Below, in pieces: positions 52,242 to 60,796 of a stretch of 60,962 bases of DNA (positions within the stretch are counted from its first letter, which is position 1; every line of letters starts with the position of its first letter). The translations under genes were made by a program, and so were the position numbers. The stretch is from the NCBI GenBank assembly GCA_964483805.1, contig CAZADH010000008.1, forward strand, positions 1 through 60,962, in the 5' to 3' direction. The notes beneath the pieces are model-generated. The model did not search any database. It was not told the origin of the DNA and saw only the letters and a program-made list of their open reading frames with translations. The stretch comes from CAZADH01 sp964483805 (lineage in GTDB: Bacteria > Muiribacteriota > Ozemobacteria > Ozemobacterales > Ozemobacteraceae).

Positions 52242-54319
52242 TACTTGGTGTAGGCCGGTGCGCCCTCGCCATAGAGTCGGTGATAGGTGTCGAAGCTGCC
52301 GAGCACCTTCTTGTAGTAGTCGCGCGTCTCGGGCATCGGTACGGTGTCGATGCGCTCCCAGAGCGGCAGAGAGGCGTTGGGGCCTTGCTCGACCTTGCGG
52401 CTGACGTTGCCCTGGCCGCCGTTGTAGCCGGCGACGGCAAGCACCATGTTGCCGTTGAAGAAGTCGAGCAGGTAGCGCAGATACCAGGCGCCGAAGCCGA
52501 TGTTGGTGGTTGTGTCCCAGAGGTTTTCTTTCTTGAACTTCTTGATGCCGAGCTTTTCGGCGATCCATTTGCCGGTGCTGGGCAGGATCTGCATCAGGCC
52601 GTGGGCGTTGCTGCGCGACAGGATGGTCGGGTTGAAGTGGCTTTCCTCGCGCATGATCGAGTAGATCAGATACGGATCGAGATTGTATTTTGCGGCTTCG
52701 GCCTTCACCACATTGAGATAGGGCCGCGGATACATGGCCTCCCAGACCCGGGCCGGCAGTTCGAGCGGGCTGCGCTCGGCGGCATGGCAGGCGCGAAACG
52801 CCTTTTCGGCGAAGGCGGTCAAGAGAAAACCGTCACCGACCTCGGCCAGCACATCGACGATTGCCAGCATGAGCGCGGGGTCGCCAGGGTGGCGCGCCAG
52901 TTGGCGGTCCATTTCTTCTTTCGCCCAGTCGCGGTAGTCGGTGGCGATGAGAATGCGCCAGCGCGCCTGCCAGCGGGCGACCCACGGGGGCGTCGCCGGG
53001 GTGCGGCCTTGCGGCACGAGTTTGGGCAACGTGGCCGTCGGCTGCAGCCAGCGGTGAAAGAAGCTGTTGGGATAGAGGGTTTCGAGGCGTTGGCGCAATG
53101 ACGCGGCCTCGGCGACCTGCGGTTGCCGAAGCAGGATGTAGCCCAGCGCGTCGTCGGCGCGGTAATGATCGGGGAAACTGCGGGCGAGATGGACGAACCA
53201 CGGGACCGCGGCGGCGAATTTGCCGGCATCGCCACGTTCGAGCGCCATCTCGTACAGGTGGATCGGCAGGACCGGCACCGCTTTGAGTTCCTGGCAGACC
53301 TGGGCGGCGACGGTCAGGGCATTGGTGTCGTCGCCGGCGGCGAAGAGGGCGCGCATGCGCCGATAGAGGCACTCGGCGCGGCCGTCTTCATCGAGGCCGG
53401 GTTGGGCGAGCGCCGTCGCGAACATGCCGGCCGCGGCCCGTGGATCGTTGGCCTCGAGCAGCAGGCTGCCGGCGATGCGGGCGGCCTGGGCGCGGACCGC
53501 GGGATCGAGGCGCGGGGTGCCGAGCAATTGCTGCAACTGGCGTCCCGCTGCAGCGCGCTGGCCGGTCTCGGCATGCAGGGCCGCCTCGGCCACCGCGACC
53601 AACAGCGCACCGTGCGCGCCCATCTGGCGGGCGGCAATCGGCGACAGTTTCTGGAACAGCGCGCCCTGACCGTGGCGGGCCAACTGAAGCAATACAAAGT
53701 ACCACGTATCGGCATCGAACTGGAACTGGGCGGCATCCTGGGCGACGGCCGCCAGCACCGGGACGATCTCGGGGGTCTTCTGATAGAACCACGATTTGGC
53801 GCGGAACCCCTTGACGGCGGCGATCAGGCACTCGCCGCGTTCTTCCGGGTTGGGAGCGAGCTTGGCGACCTCGAAGAGGGCGCGGCCTTGTTGATACGGC
53901 GTGGGCAGCATCGACGCCAGGCCGCGCAGGTGGCGGAACCGCGCCGGGGTGGCGGACGGACACTGGGCCAGCACGTAGGGCAGCCCCAGTTTGAAGGCGG
54001 CCTGGCCTTCGGGCCAGATCTTCAGAATGCGTTCGTAGGCGGCGATGGCGCCCGCCGGATCGCCCGACTGCCGTTTGGCTTCGGCAGCAAGCCACAGCTT
54101 CAGATCTTCGATCTCGGGCATGGCCGGCAGTTGCTGGGCCGCGGCAAACAGTTGTTGGGGGGAGCCGTTGTCTTCGAGCGCGTGGGCCCGGTCGAGCAGC
54201 GAAACGACATGGGCGGCCACCGCGGCAGGTGCCGGGGCGGGCAGCGTGGCGAAGAGAGCGCCCAATGAAGCGAGCGCAAGGCACAGCGTCCGTACGTGAC
54301 CAATCGTACACCGGATCAT
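52241..54319 (-). CDS. Soluble lytic transglycosylase (Slt-like)
   Basis: The 692-residue protein has a signal peptide (VRTLCLALASLGALFATLPA), a long alpha-superhelical region with TPR-like helices (for example PAGAIAAYERILKIWPEG), and a C-terminal SLT domain. The domain shows the catalytic Glu in SIMREESHFNP, GLMQILPSTG, NIGFGAWYLRYLL and AGYNGGQGNV. It cleaves the MurNAc-GlcNAc bond of peptidoglycan with anhydro-product formation in the periplasm, in wall turnover or when inserting machines. GGAGG precedes ATG 54319. It stands alone, divergent from the EF-G-like gene. Confidence 0.93.
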   Translation of the reverse strand: MIRCTIGHVRTLCLALASLGALFATLPAPAPAAVAAHVVSLLDRAHALEDNGSPQQLFAAAQQLPAMPEIEDLKLWLAAEAKRQSGDPAGAIAAYERILKIWPEGQAAFKLGLPYVLAQCPSATPARFRHLRGLASMLPTPYQQGRALFEVAKLAPNPEERGECLIAAVKGFRAKSWFYQKTPEIVPVLAAVAQDAAQFQFDADTWYFVLLQLARHGQGALFQKLSPIAARQMGAHGALLVAVAEAALHAETGQRAAAGRQLQQLLGTPRLDPAVRAQAARIAGSLLLEANDPRAAAGMFATALAQPGLDEDGRAECLYRRMRALFAAGDDTNALTVAAQVCQELKAVPVLPIHLYEMALERGDAGKFAAAVPWFVHLARSFPDHYRADDALGYILLRQPQVAEAASLRQRLETLYPNSFFHRWLQPTATLPKLVPQGRTPATPPWVARWQARWRILIATDYRDWAKEEMDRQLARHPGDPALMLAIVDVLAEVGDGFLLTAFAEKAFRACHAAERSPLELPARVWEAMYPRPYLNVVKAEAAKYNLDPYLIYSIMREESHFNPTILSRSNAHGLMQILPSTGKWIAEKLGIKKFKKENLWDTTTNIGFGAWYLRYLLDFFNGNMVLAVAGYNGGQGNVSRKVEQGPNASLPLWERIDTVPMPETRDYYKKVLGSFDTYHRLYGEGAPAYTK

Positions 54320-54461
54320 GAAATCCTCCATAGGCGTCAGGGAGTGGCAAATCGTACTATGAATGGCCCGCAGTAGCCGTGAGGGCCGGCGGATCGGCAG
54401 CGGCGGCCGTCGCTGATCCCCGCGCCCCATGGTACCGCAACCCGGGCCTTGTCGCCAGTCG

Positions 54462-54490
54462 TTGCAAAACCGGTGTTGGTACGGTATAGT
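54462..54490 (+). promoter_or_regulatory. Sigma-70-type promoter TTGCAA-17-TATAGT
   Basis: TTGCAA (54462-54467) and TATAGT (54485-54490) are 17 bp apart, about 60 bp before the EF-G-like start codon. Confidence 0.75.
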
Positions 54491-54551
54491 GAGCGCTTAC
54501 AACAAATGGGATCGTCCCAAAGTTCCCGCACCTGATGCAAGGAGAGTTTCC

Positions 54552-56630
54552 ATGAAATCGTACGCTCCCGCCAGTATCCGCAACATTGGTTTGTATTCGC
54601 ACGGTGGCGCCGGCAAGACCACGCTGGTCGAGGCCATGCTGTTCCACACCGGGGCCAACTCGCGGATCGGCAAAGTCGATGACGGTAGTTCGATCATGAA
54701 CTACGACCCCGAGGAAGTGAAACGCGGCATCACCGTGTCGACGTCGCTGGCTTATCTCGAGGTGCGTGACACCAAGATCAACATTCTCGACACGCCGGGC
54801 ACCGACGATTTCGTGGGTGAGGTCTACAAGACCCTGCCGGCCATCGATGCCGCCCTGCTCGTGGTCAACGCCGCCGGTGGTCTCGAAGTCGGCACCGAGA
54901 AGGTCTCGAAGATTCTCAACACCCACGGCAAACCGCGGTTTGTTGTGGTGTCGAAGCTCGACAAAGAAAACATCAATTATGAAAAGATCGTCACCGATCT
55001 GAAAGCGTTCGACGCGCGCTTCGTGCCCGTGCACATTCCGCTGGGCACCGGCGACAAGGTCAAGGGCGTGATCGACCTGCTCGACATGAAGGCCTACACC
55101 TACGACGAGACCGGCAAGAAAGCCACAGCGGCCGACCTGGCCGGTCCCGAGAAGGCGCTCGCCGAGAAGCTGCGCGGCAGCGTGATCGAGTCGATCGTCG
55201 AGTGTGACGATGTATTGCTCAACAAATTCTTTGAGGGTGGCGAGATCAGCGTGGCCGAGTTGCGTGGCGCGCTGAAGGCGGGCGTGCGCAATGCCAAGAT
55301 CTTCCCGATGTTGTGCAGCGTTGGCACCCGCAATCTGGGCACCGACAAGATCCTCGACTTCATCATCGATTGTCTCCCCTCACCGGCCGATGTGGCGCCG
55401 GTCATGGCGACGGTCAAAGGCCAGAGCGAGAAGATCGAAGCCAAGGTCGACGGTCCCGCCGTTGCCGTGGTCTTCAAGAAGGTCAACGAGCAGCACGGCG
55501 AATTGTTGTTCGTGCGCTGCTACCGCGGCAAGTTTTCTCCGGGCAATGAGTATTTCAACTCGGTCAAAGAGAACAACGAGCGTGTGTCCGCTTTCGTGAC
55601 GCTGCGCGGCAAGAATCGCACCGACATGAGCGAGCTGACCGCCGGCGACATCGGCGTCATGCCGAAGCCCAAGATCACCGGGCGCGGCGATACCCTGTGC
55701 GACAAGAACAGCGTCACGGTCGTGACGATTCCGGCGTTGCCCGAGGCGAAGTTGACCTACGCTGTATTGCCGAAGACCAAGAACGACCAAGAGAAGATGA
55801 GCCAGGGTCTGAACACCCTGACCGACGAAGATGCCGTGCTCAAGTTTGCCTACGACGCCGAGATCTGTCAGGGTCTGATGTCGGGCATGGGCGACACGCA
55901 CATCGACGTGGCGATCAGCAAGCTGAAGTCGCGCTGGGGCGTCGAGGTCGAGCTGGCCAAGCCGCGCATTCCTTATCGCGAGACCATTCGCGGTAAGAGC
56001 GACGTGCAAGGGAAACACAAGAAACAATCGGGCGGCCGCGGTCAGTATGGCGACGTCTGTATCAAGTTCGAACCGGCGCCCGGTCAAGACTTCGAGTTCG
56101 TCGATGCGATCGTCGGCGGCGTCGTGCCCAAGAACTTCATTCCGGCCGTCGAGAAGGGTCTGCAGGAAGCGCGCAAGCGCGGCGTTCTCGCCGGCTTCAC
56201 CACCATCGGCTTCAAGGCGATCCTGCACTTCGGTTCGTACCACGATGTCGACAGCTCCGAAATCGCGTTCAAACTGGCGGCAACGCTGGCGTTCAAGAAG
56301 GGCATTCCGGAAGCCAAACCGGTTCTGCTCGAGCCCATCTACGAGATCGCCGTCACCATCCCGGATTCCTACATGGGCGACATCATGGGCGACCTCAACA
56401 AGCGCCGCGGTCGCGTGCTGGGCATGGAGCCGGGTGACGGTTGCCAGACCATCAAGGCCACGATTCCTCTGTCCGAGACCTACAAATACGCTACCGACCT
56501 CAAGTCGATGACGCAGAGCCGCGGTGATTTCACGCTGAAGTTTGACCACTACGAAGAAGTGCCCGGGAACGTCACCGAGCAGATCATCAAGGAATACGGC
56601 CGCGAGGCCGCCGAGGAAGAGGCCGAGTAA
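54552..56630 (+). CDS. Elongation factor G-like GTPase (EF-G-2 type)
   Basis: The 692-residue protein has the full EF-G layout: P-loop SHGGAGKTTLVEAML (about residues 18-32), switch I KRGITVSTSL, switch II DTPGTDDFVGEV, base-recognition SKLDKE, then domains II-V with GGRGQYGDV in domain IV and PKNFIPAVEKGLQEARKRGV and DIMGDLNKRRGRVLGMEPG in IV-V. Canonical EF-G has DTPGHVDF; here the catalytic histidine is replaced by threonine, as is common in EF-G-2-type paralogues, and NKMD reads SKLD. It may act in ribosome recycling, stress or a specialised elongation role rather than as the housekeeping factor. AGGAG lies upstream of ATG 54552, and a strong terminator follows. Confidence 0.93.
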   Translation: MKSYAPASIRNIGLYSHGGAGKTTLVEAMLFHTGANSRIGKVDDGSSIMNYDPEEVKRGITVSTSLAYLEVRDTKINILDTPGTDDFVGEVYKTLPAIDAALLVVNAAGGLEVGTEKVSKILNTHGKPRFVVVSKLDKENINYEKIVTDLKAFDARFVPVHIPLGTGDKVKGVIDLLDMKAYTYDETGKKATAADLAGPEKALAEKLRGSVIESIVECDDVLLNKFFEGGEISVAELRGALKAGVRNAKIFPMLCSVGTRNLGTDKILDFIIDCLPSPADVAPVMATVKGQSEKIEAKVDGPAVAVVFKKVNEQHGELLFVRCYRGKFSPGNEYFNSVKENNERVSAFVTLRGKNRTDMSELTAGDIGVMPKPKITGRGDTLCDKNSVTVVTIPALPEAKLTYAVLPKTKNDQEKMSQGLNTLTDEDAVLKFAYDAEICQGLMSGMGDTHIDVAISKLKSRWGVEVELAKPRIPYRETIRGKSDVQGKHKKQSGGRGQYGDVCIKFEPAPGQDFEFVDAIVGGVVPKNFIPAVEKGLQEARKRGVLAGFTTIGFKAILHFGSYHDVDSSEIAFKLAATLAFKKGIPEAKPVLLEPIYEIAVTIPDSYMGDIMGDLNKRRGRVLGMEPGDGCQTIKATIPLSETYKYATDLKSMTQSRGDFTLKFDHYEEVPGNVTEQIIKEYGREAAEEEAE

Positions 56631-56650
56631 GCCTTTTTCGCCCGGTTTTC

Positions 56651-56704
56651 CAACAAGACACCCCCGGCCGTTCGGCCGGGGGTGTCTTGTTGCCGGGTTT
56701 TTTT
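56651..56704 (+). terminator. Strong intrinsic terminator of the EF-G-like gene
   Basis: A 19-bp perfect stem (56651-56669 with 56674-56692, loop GTTC) is followed by CCGGG and seven T residues. Confidence 0.9.
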
Positions 56705-57067
56705 GGGGGGCCGTGCCACGTCTGTGAGACGCCGCCGGGCCCGGGGTCGGGCGAGGCGGATGCGGCAAGGTCACGACGAGAAGGCGACAGAGAGGCAGGA
56801 CAAATACGACGTCAATACAACGTCAATATTATGGTGGTGGTAGCGCTGTCGCGCGCAACAGTGCGGCGGGGCGGTCGTCGTGGGGTGGGGGCCCTTCGGG
56901 CGCACCCGACGACGCGTGGCGCAAAAAACGGGGAGGGACAGCTGCAACACGNNNNNNNNNNAAAAACCTCAATTTTTTGGGGGGGGGTTCGGTTGGCCCG
57001 CCCACCGGGGCGGGGGGGGGGTGGGGGGGGGGGGCGCCGTCCGCGCCCCCCCCCCACGACGAGTGCC
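56705..57067. other. Low-quality, gap-containing intergenic stretch
   Basis: This 363-bp stretch holds ten Ns (56952-56961) and, after them, abnormally long G and C homopolymers up to the end of the next gene. I see no supportable gene. The left part contains CAATAC-type motifs near 56803-56830. Confidence 0.85.
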
Positions 57068-59623
57068 TCAGAACTCGTCGAGGAACTGCTGCAACTCGGG
57101 CGCGTTGCCTTCGTGGACCCGGTGGAATCGCACGTCGTCGCGCACATTGCGGCGGACCTCGGCCAATCCGGCACCGGCACCCTTGAAGGCGCGGCGGATC
57201 ACGTCAAACCGGCCCTGCTGCGCGTACCAGAGACTCTGCCGGCGCACTTCGTCGCTGAGGACCTCGTAGCGAGTGGCCCGCAGGTCGGCATCGTCGATGT
57301 CGTCGAGCGCCATCAGTTCGGCGACCCGGTCGGCCAGCGACTTCTCGCGCGCGGCCAGCAGCCAGCGCACGATCCGCTGGTTGAAGACCGGCACGGTGTT
57401 GGCGGCGTCACGGCCATACCGCTTGCCGTCATACATCGACTCGCCGCAGGCAGCGACCCGTCCGAGGCCGATGTCTTCACCGGCAGCGATCGGGATCGGC
57501 AGCACCGGAGTGTGGGAGCCATAGTAATACGTTTTATTGCTCGTGCCGAGATTCAGTTGATACGAGTCGTTGTCGCCGGTGGCAAACAGTTCGACGGTTT
57601 TCGTCTTCGCCAGGCCGGTCATTTTCGCGTTCAGCAGCGAACAACAACTGCGCACCGGCACCTCTTTGATGCCGTGAATCGCCGGCGACGGGAAGGTGTG
57701 GATCAGGGCCGTCCAGGGTTTGCCGAGGTTGTTGGTCGGGTCGCACACCTCGTCGTTGTTGAAGCGGATGCGGGAGCCGACGCCTTGCAGAATCTGATTG
57801 AGGACGTCAGGGTGACTGGCATCGTTGTAGTTGGCGCGCGAGAACAGCCACACCGTGCCGCCGCGGGCCACGTACTCTTTCAGGGCACTCAACTCGGCCG
57901 CTGAATAGTGTTTCGGAATGTCGGGGATGACTAGAACAAACACGCGTTTGAGCGCATCACGTGTCAGTGCCTTGGTTTGTGGTTTGCATTCGATGCCGCA
58001 GTGCCGCGCCAGGTCCATCTTGAATGCGGCGAACCGACCGGTGTTCCAGTCGAAGTTGCCGTGTTCGGCATCGATCAGCATCAGCTTGGGTTCGATGGTC
58101 AGCGACGTGCCGGCGGTATCGATGATCGTATCGCCCTGCTTGAGCACGGCGAAGACCTCGACCGTGCCGGTCCAGGTCAGGGTTACCGGGAACACGCCCG
58201 TCGCCTTGCCACGGGCGCCGCACTTCGCCACCTCGTGCCCGAGCGCGGTCGCCGGAGTCACGGCCGTGTGGTAGAGATCGATCGACAAATCGGTGGCCTC
58301 GCGATCGGCCGGGTTGGCGACCGTCACCGTTACGGCGAACGGGTCGTTGACGTACACGTCGGCCGGGCTCGTCTTGATACTGGCAATGGTGGGTAACGCC
58401 ACGCCCGGGCTCGCCGGTGTCTTGAACTTGCCGGTGGCGGTGACCACCTGTTCGGGTTGGCGCGCATCGCGGGAGGTGACCTGGAAGGTGTAGGCAACGC
58501 CGGGTTTCAGGCCCGTGAGGGTCACCGTGTGCACGGTCACGGCGTTGGCGATCTGCTTGTGGTCAGACAATTGGCCGGCCCCGAAATGAACCTCGGTGTT
58601 GGCCGGTTTGCTGGTTTCCCATTGGATCGTGGCGGAAGTCATCGTCGTCGCCAGCACCTTGGGTGCTACGGTGACCTGCAACGGGGTCTGGTTGCTGGTG
58701 AAGCGAACGGTCTGCCCGTCACAGAAAGAATCGATGGTGCCTTCCTGGTCGGTGCGGAATGTCTTTACGTTGTAGTACGAGTAGGTGTCGAAGGTTTCGG
58801 GTGACGGGTGACCGAACGAGTTGCCGGTGCCGACCGAGATGACGGCATATTCGGGCTTCACGCGGTCCATGAACTGGTGCCACGACGAAGTCTTGCTGCC
58901 GTGGTGGCCCGATTTGAGCACGGTGCTCTTCAGGCGGGCGCCAAACTGGTTGGCCGTGCTGGTTTCAGCGAGAATCTCGGCGTCGCCGGTAAACAGGTAG
59001 CTGACGCGCCCGGCCGTTGCCTTAATGATCAGCGAATGTTCGTTGTCGGACAGGTCAATGGCGGCACTGGCGTCGGCGACCTTCTCGCGGGTGTGCATCA
59101 CCTCGACGTTGACCTGGCTGCCCCAATTGAGTTTGTCACCGACATCGAGCTGCCGGTACGCGATCTTCTTGCTCTGAATGAGTTCGACGAGCTGGGCATA
59201 CAGCTTGGCGTCACCAGAGACGGCTTCGGGGCCGGTTTCGCTCCGGTTCGGGTCTTTCGAGTAGACGACCTCGCCGACCGGGATCTCGGAAATCACTGCC
59301 GGCAAGCCGCCGAAGTGATCGCGGTGCGGGTGGCTGATCACCACTTGGTCCAGCTTCTTGATGCCGGCTTCCTTGAGGTAGGGAACGACCACACCGCTGC
59401 CGAAGCGGGTATCGCCGCCATCGATCAACACCGTCTTGTCGGCGGTGCGGACCAGGACGGCGTCGCCCTGGCCGACGTCGAGGAAGGTCACGCGCAGTTG
59501 GGGCGCCTCGGCCCACAATGGCGCAACAAGGGCCAAGACGAGTGCAAGGACCACACCCCAACGGGCGGTCCACGACCGGACACTCATGGAAAGCACGACT
59601 TCAGAACGGTGCGAACGCTGCAT
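57068..59623 (-). CDS. Secreted ComEC-like metallo-beta-lactamase-fold protein with Fn3-like and C-terminal domains
   Basis: The 851-residue protein has an N-terminal export signal (WGVVLALVLALVAPLWA). The metallo-beta-lactamase domain follows: VTFLDVGQGDAVLV, LIDGGDTRFGSG, the metal motif SHPHRDHFGG (HxHxDH), YLFTGDAE and LKSGHHGSKTSS. This is the ComEC-type extracellular nuclease-like domain, but no ComEC membrane channel is present. A fibronectin-III-like domain follows (ATIQWETSKPANTEVHFG; LTGLKPGVAYTFQVTSRD), then a middle beta domain and a C-terminal region with LKEYVARGGTVWLFSRANYN that resembles a DUF4350/ThuA-like fold. ATG 59623 is chosen because GGAG lies eight bases upstream; ATG 59587 is an alternative. 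It could be a secreted nuclease or hydrolase. The 3' end lies next to low-quality sequence, yet the frame ends cleanly. Confidence 0.85.
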   Translation of the reverse strand: MQRSHRSEVVLSMSVRSWTARWGVVLALVLALVAPLWAEAPQLRVTFLDVGQGDAVLVRTADKTVLIDGGDTRFGSGVVVPYLKEAGIKKLDQVVISHPHRDHFGGLPAVISEIPVGEVVYSKDPNRSETGPEAVSGDAKLYAQLVELIQSKKIAYRQLDVGDKLNWGSQVNVEVMHTREKVADASAAIDLSDNEHSLIIKATAGRVSYLFTGDAEILAETSTANQFGARLKSTVLKSGHHGSKTSSWHQFMDRVKPEYAVISVGTGNSFGHPSPETFDTYSYYNVKTFRTDQEGTIDSFCDGQTVRFTSNQTPLQVTVAPKVLATTMTSATIQWETSKPANTEVHFGAGQLSDHKQIANAVTVHTVTLTGLKPGVAYTFQVTSRDARQPEQVVTATGKFKTPASPGVALPTIASIKTSPADVYVNDPFAVTVTVANPADREATDLSIDLYHTAVTPATALGHEVAKCGARGKATGVFPVTLTWTGTVEVFAVLKQGDTIIDTAGTSLTIEPKLMLIDAEHGNFDWNTGRFAAFKMDLARHCGIECKPQTKALTRDALKRVFVLVIPDIPKHYSAAELSALKEYVARGGTVWLFSRANYNDASHPDVLNQILQGVGSRIRFNNDEVCDPTNNLGKPWTALIHTFPSPAIHGIKEVPVRSCCSLLNAKMTGLAKTKTVELFATGDNDSYQLNLGTSNKTYYYGSHTPVLPIPIAAGEDIGLGRVAACGESMYDGKRYGRDAANTVPVFNQRIVRWLLAAREKSLADRVAELMALDDIDDADLRATRYEVLSDEVRRQSLWYAQQGRFDVIRRAFKGAGAGLAEVRRNVRDDVRFHRVHEGNAPELQQFLDEF
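57526..57538. repeat. Dispersed palindrome copy, AATAC-GTT-TTATT
   Basis: One mismatch from the AATAC-N3-GTATT form, extended by GC at the right end, inside the metallo-beta-lactamase-fold gene. Confidence 0.45.
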
Positions 59624-59836
59624 ACTGGATTCTCCATACTCGCTGGTTTCGCGCCACGACAAGACGTCGCCGAATCGGTACAGTGCCGAGCATTCCATTA
59701 TATCAGAAGAACACCCCACCCCGCCCGCTCGTGTTTAACGGTGATTTTGAGGTGATTCTTACGGGGACATGATCCGCATTGTTTTTGCGGTGACATGATA
59801 TCCGTGCGAATCCCACCGCAATTGCTCGAAAATGGA

Positions 59837-59872
59837 GCACCCCGGGATCACGACGAGGTGACCCCGGGGTGC
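59837..59872 (-). terminator. Terminator of the 59886-60584 gene
   Basis: GCACCCCGGG-A-TCAC pairs with GTGA-CCCCGGGGTGC around GACGAG; on the minus strand it is followed by TCCATTTTCG. The space 59624-59836 otherwise holds only a short ACATGAT direct repeat (59767 and 59793 region). Confidence 0.7.
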
Positions 59873-59885
59873 AGGGGATTGCGAA

Positions 59886-60584
59886 TTACAGTTCCAGGTT
59901 CTCGATGAACTCCTTGGATTCTTCTTCCGTATACTCTTTTGTTGATTCCCAACCAGGCGGGCAGAGGAGCTTTGCTTCATCTTTGAAGCCGGGGCCCTCC
60001 CAGTCACAGAGGAAATTTTCGGGGCGGATCATGTTGGCAAAAAGCTTGAGCGCGCCCTTGAACTCGAACTTTTTCTCTACGGCGTTTGCGTTGGCAACCT
60101 TCGGATCCTGGAGCTTTTCATAGATAGAGGGATCGGAAGCGTCTTTCAACAAACTCAGAAGATCGCGAGGATTGGCATACTTTCGCACCATGCCAGCGGC
60201 ACTTCGTCCACGGATGACCGTCTTCCCGGTCTTGTCTTTCACGGTGCTGCGGTAGTTGAACAGGAACTTGGCTTTGAGTTCCTTGATCACGTCGCCCTCA
60301 TAAGGAGACTTGTCGAGGAAACTCTCGAGGGCGTTCTTGTCGCCGGCGATGATCATGAGAATGCTGTTGCGCTGAACGAACAAACCACTCATGGTCAACT
60401 TGGTGTAAAGGACTTCGCCTTCCGGCCAACTGCGGACCAGCTTTTCGAGCGATGCCTGCTCGGTGCGCAGTTTCTTCAGATCGCGCCCCGACAGTCTGAC
60501 ATACCCGAACTCGGCGGCATCAGCGGCCAGACCACCGACGAGAACCAGGAAGAGGACCAGAGCTACCCGTCGCACCGTTCGCAT
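59886..60584 (-). CDS. Secreted protein of unknown function
   Basis: The 232-residue protein has a signal peptide (VRRVALVLFLVLVGGLAADA). The mature part is lysine-rich and mostly helical (LSGRDLKKLRTEQASLEKLV, SYEGD-like KSPYEGDVIKELKAKFL). The C-terminus has WEGPGFKDEAKLLCPPGWES followed by an acidic helix. No known domain is recognised. GGAGG lies eight bases before ATG 60584. Base composition is less GC-rich than in most neighbours. Confidence 0.7.
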   Translation of the reverse strand: MRTVRRVALVLFLVLVGGLAADAAEFGYVRLSGRDLKKLRTEQASLEKLVRSWPEGEVLYTKLTMSGLFVQRNSILMIIAGDKNALESFLDKSPYEGDVIKELKAKFLFNYRSTVKDKTGKTVIRGRSAAGMVRKYANPRDLLSLLKDASDPSIYEKLQDPKVANANAVEKKFEFKGALKLFANMIRPENFLCDWEGPGFKDEAKLLCPPGWESTKEYTEEESKEFIENLEL

Positions 60585-60773
60585 TCGTAGAATCCTCCGT
60601 TTGAGCAAGCATTCCGAGGCGGATCCGGGTGGGAAGAATCAATGTCCCTCCGGAACGTACACCTCATACACCCCTATGAGCCTAACAAGCTGGGCATGAA
60701 ACGTCAATCATGCCACCTGCTTCAGCTTCAGGTTGTACGCGCGGAAAGTCGGTAGACGGACCAAGGTCCTTGC

Positions 60774-60786
60774 ATTGAAAGGGAGA
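60774..60786 (+). repeat. CATTGAAAGGGAG 13-mer shared with 51486-51498
   Basis: Exact second copy of the 13-mer, 10 bp before the partial gene and supplying its ribosome-binding-like GGGAG. Confidence 0.4.
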
Positions 60787-60796
60787 AAGGTAAAAA

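Noticed and set aside
56687..57904. Plus-strand frame running through the second gap
   Set aside because: It relies on the placeholder Ns being exactly ten bases and crosses error-rich homopolymers opposite a real gene.
59760..59815. Two ACATGAT-containing repeats that look like a transposon end
   Set aside because: They are short and imperfect, with no transposase or target-site duplication in view.
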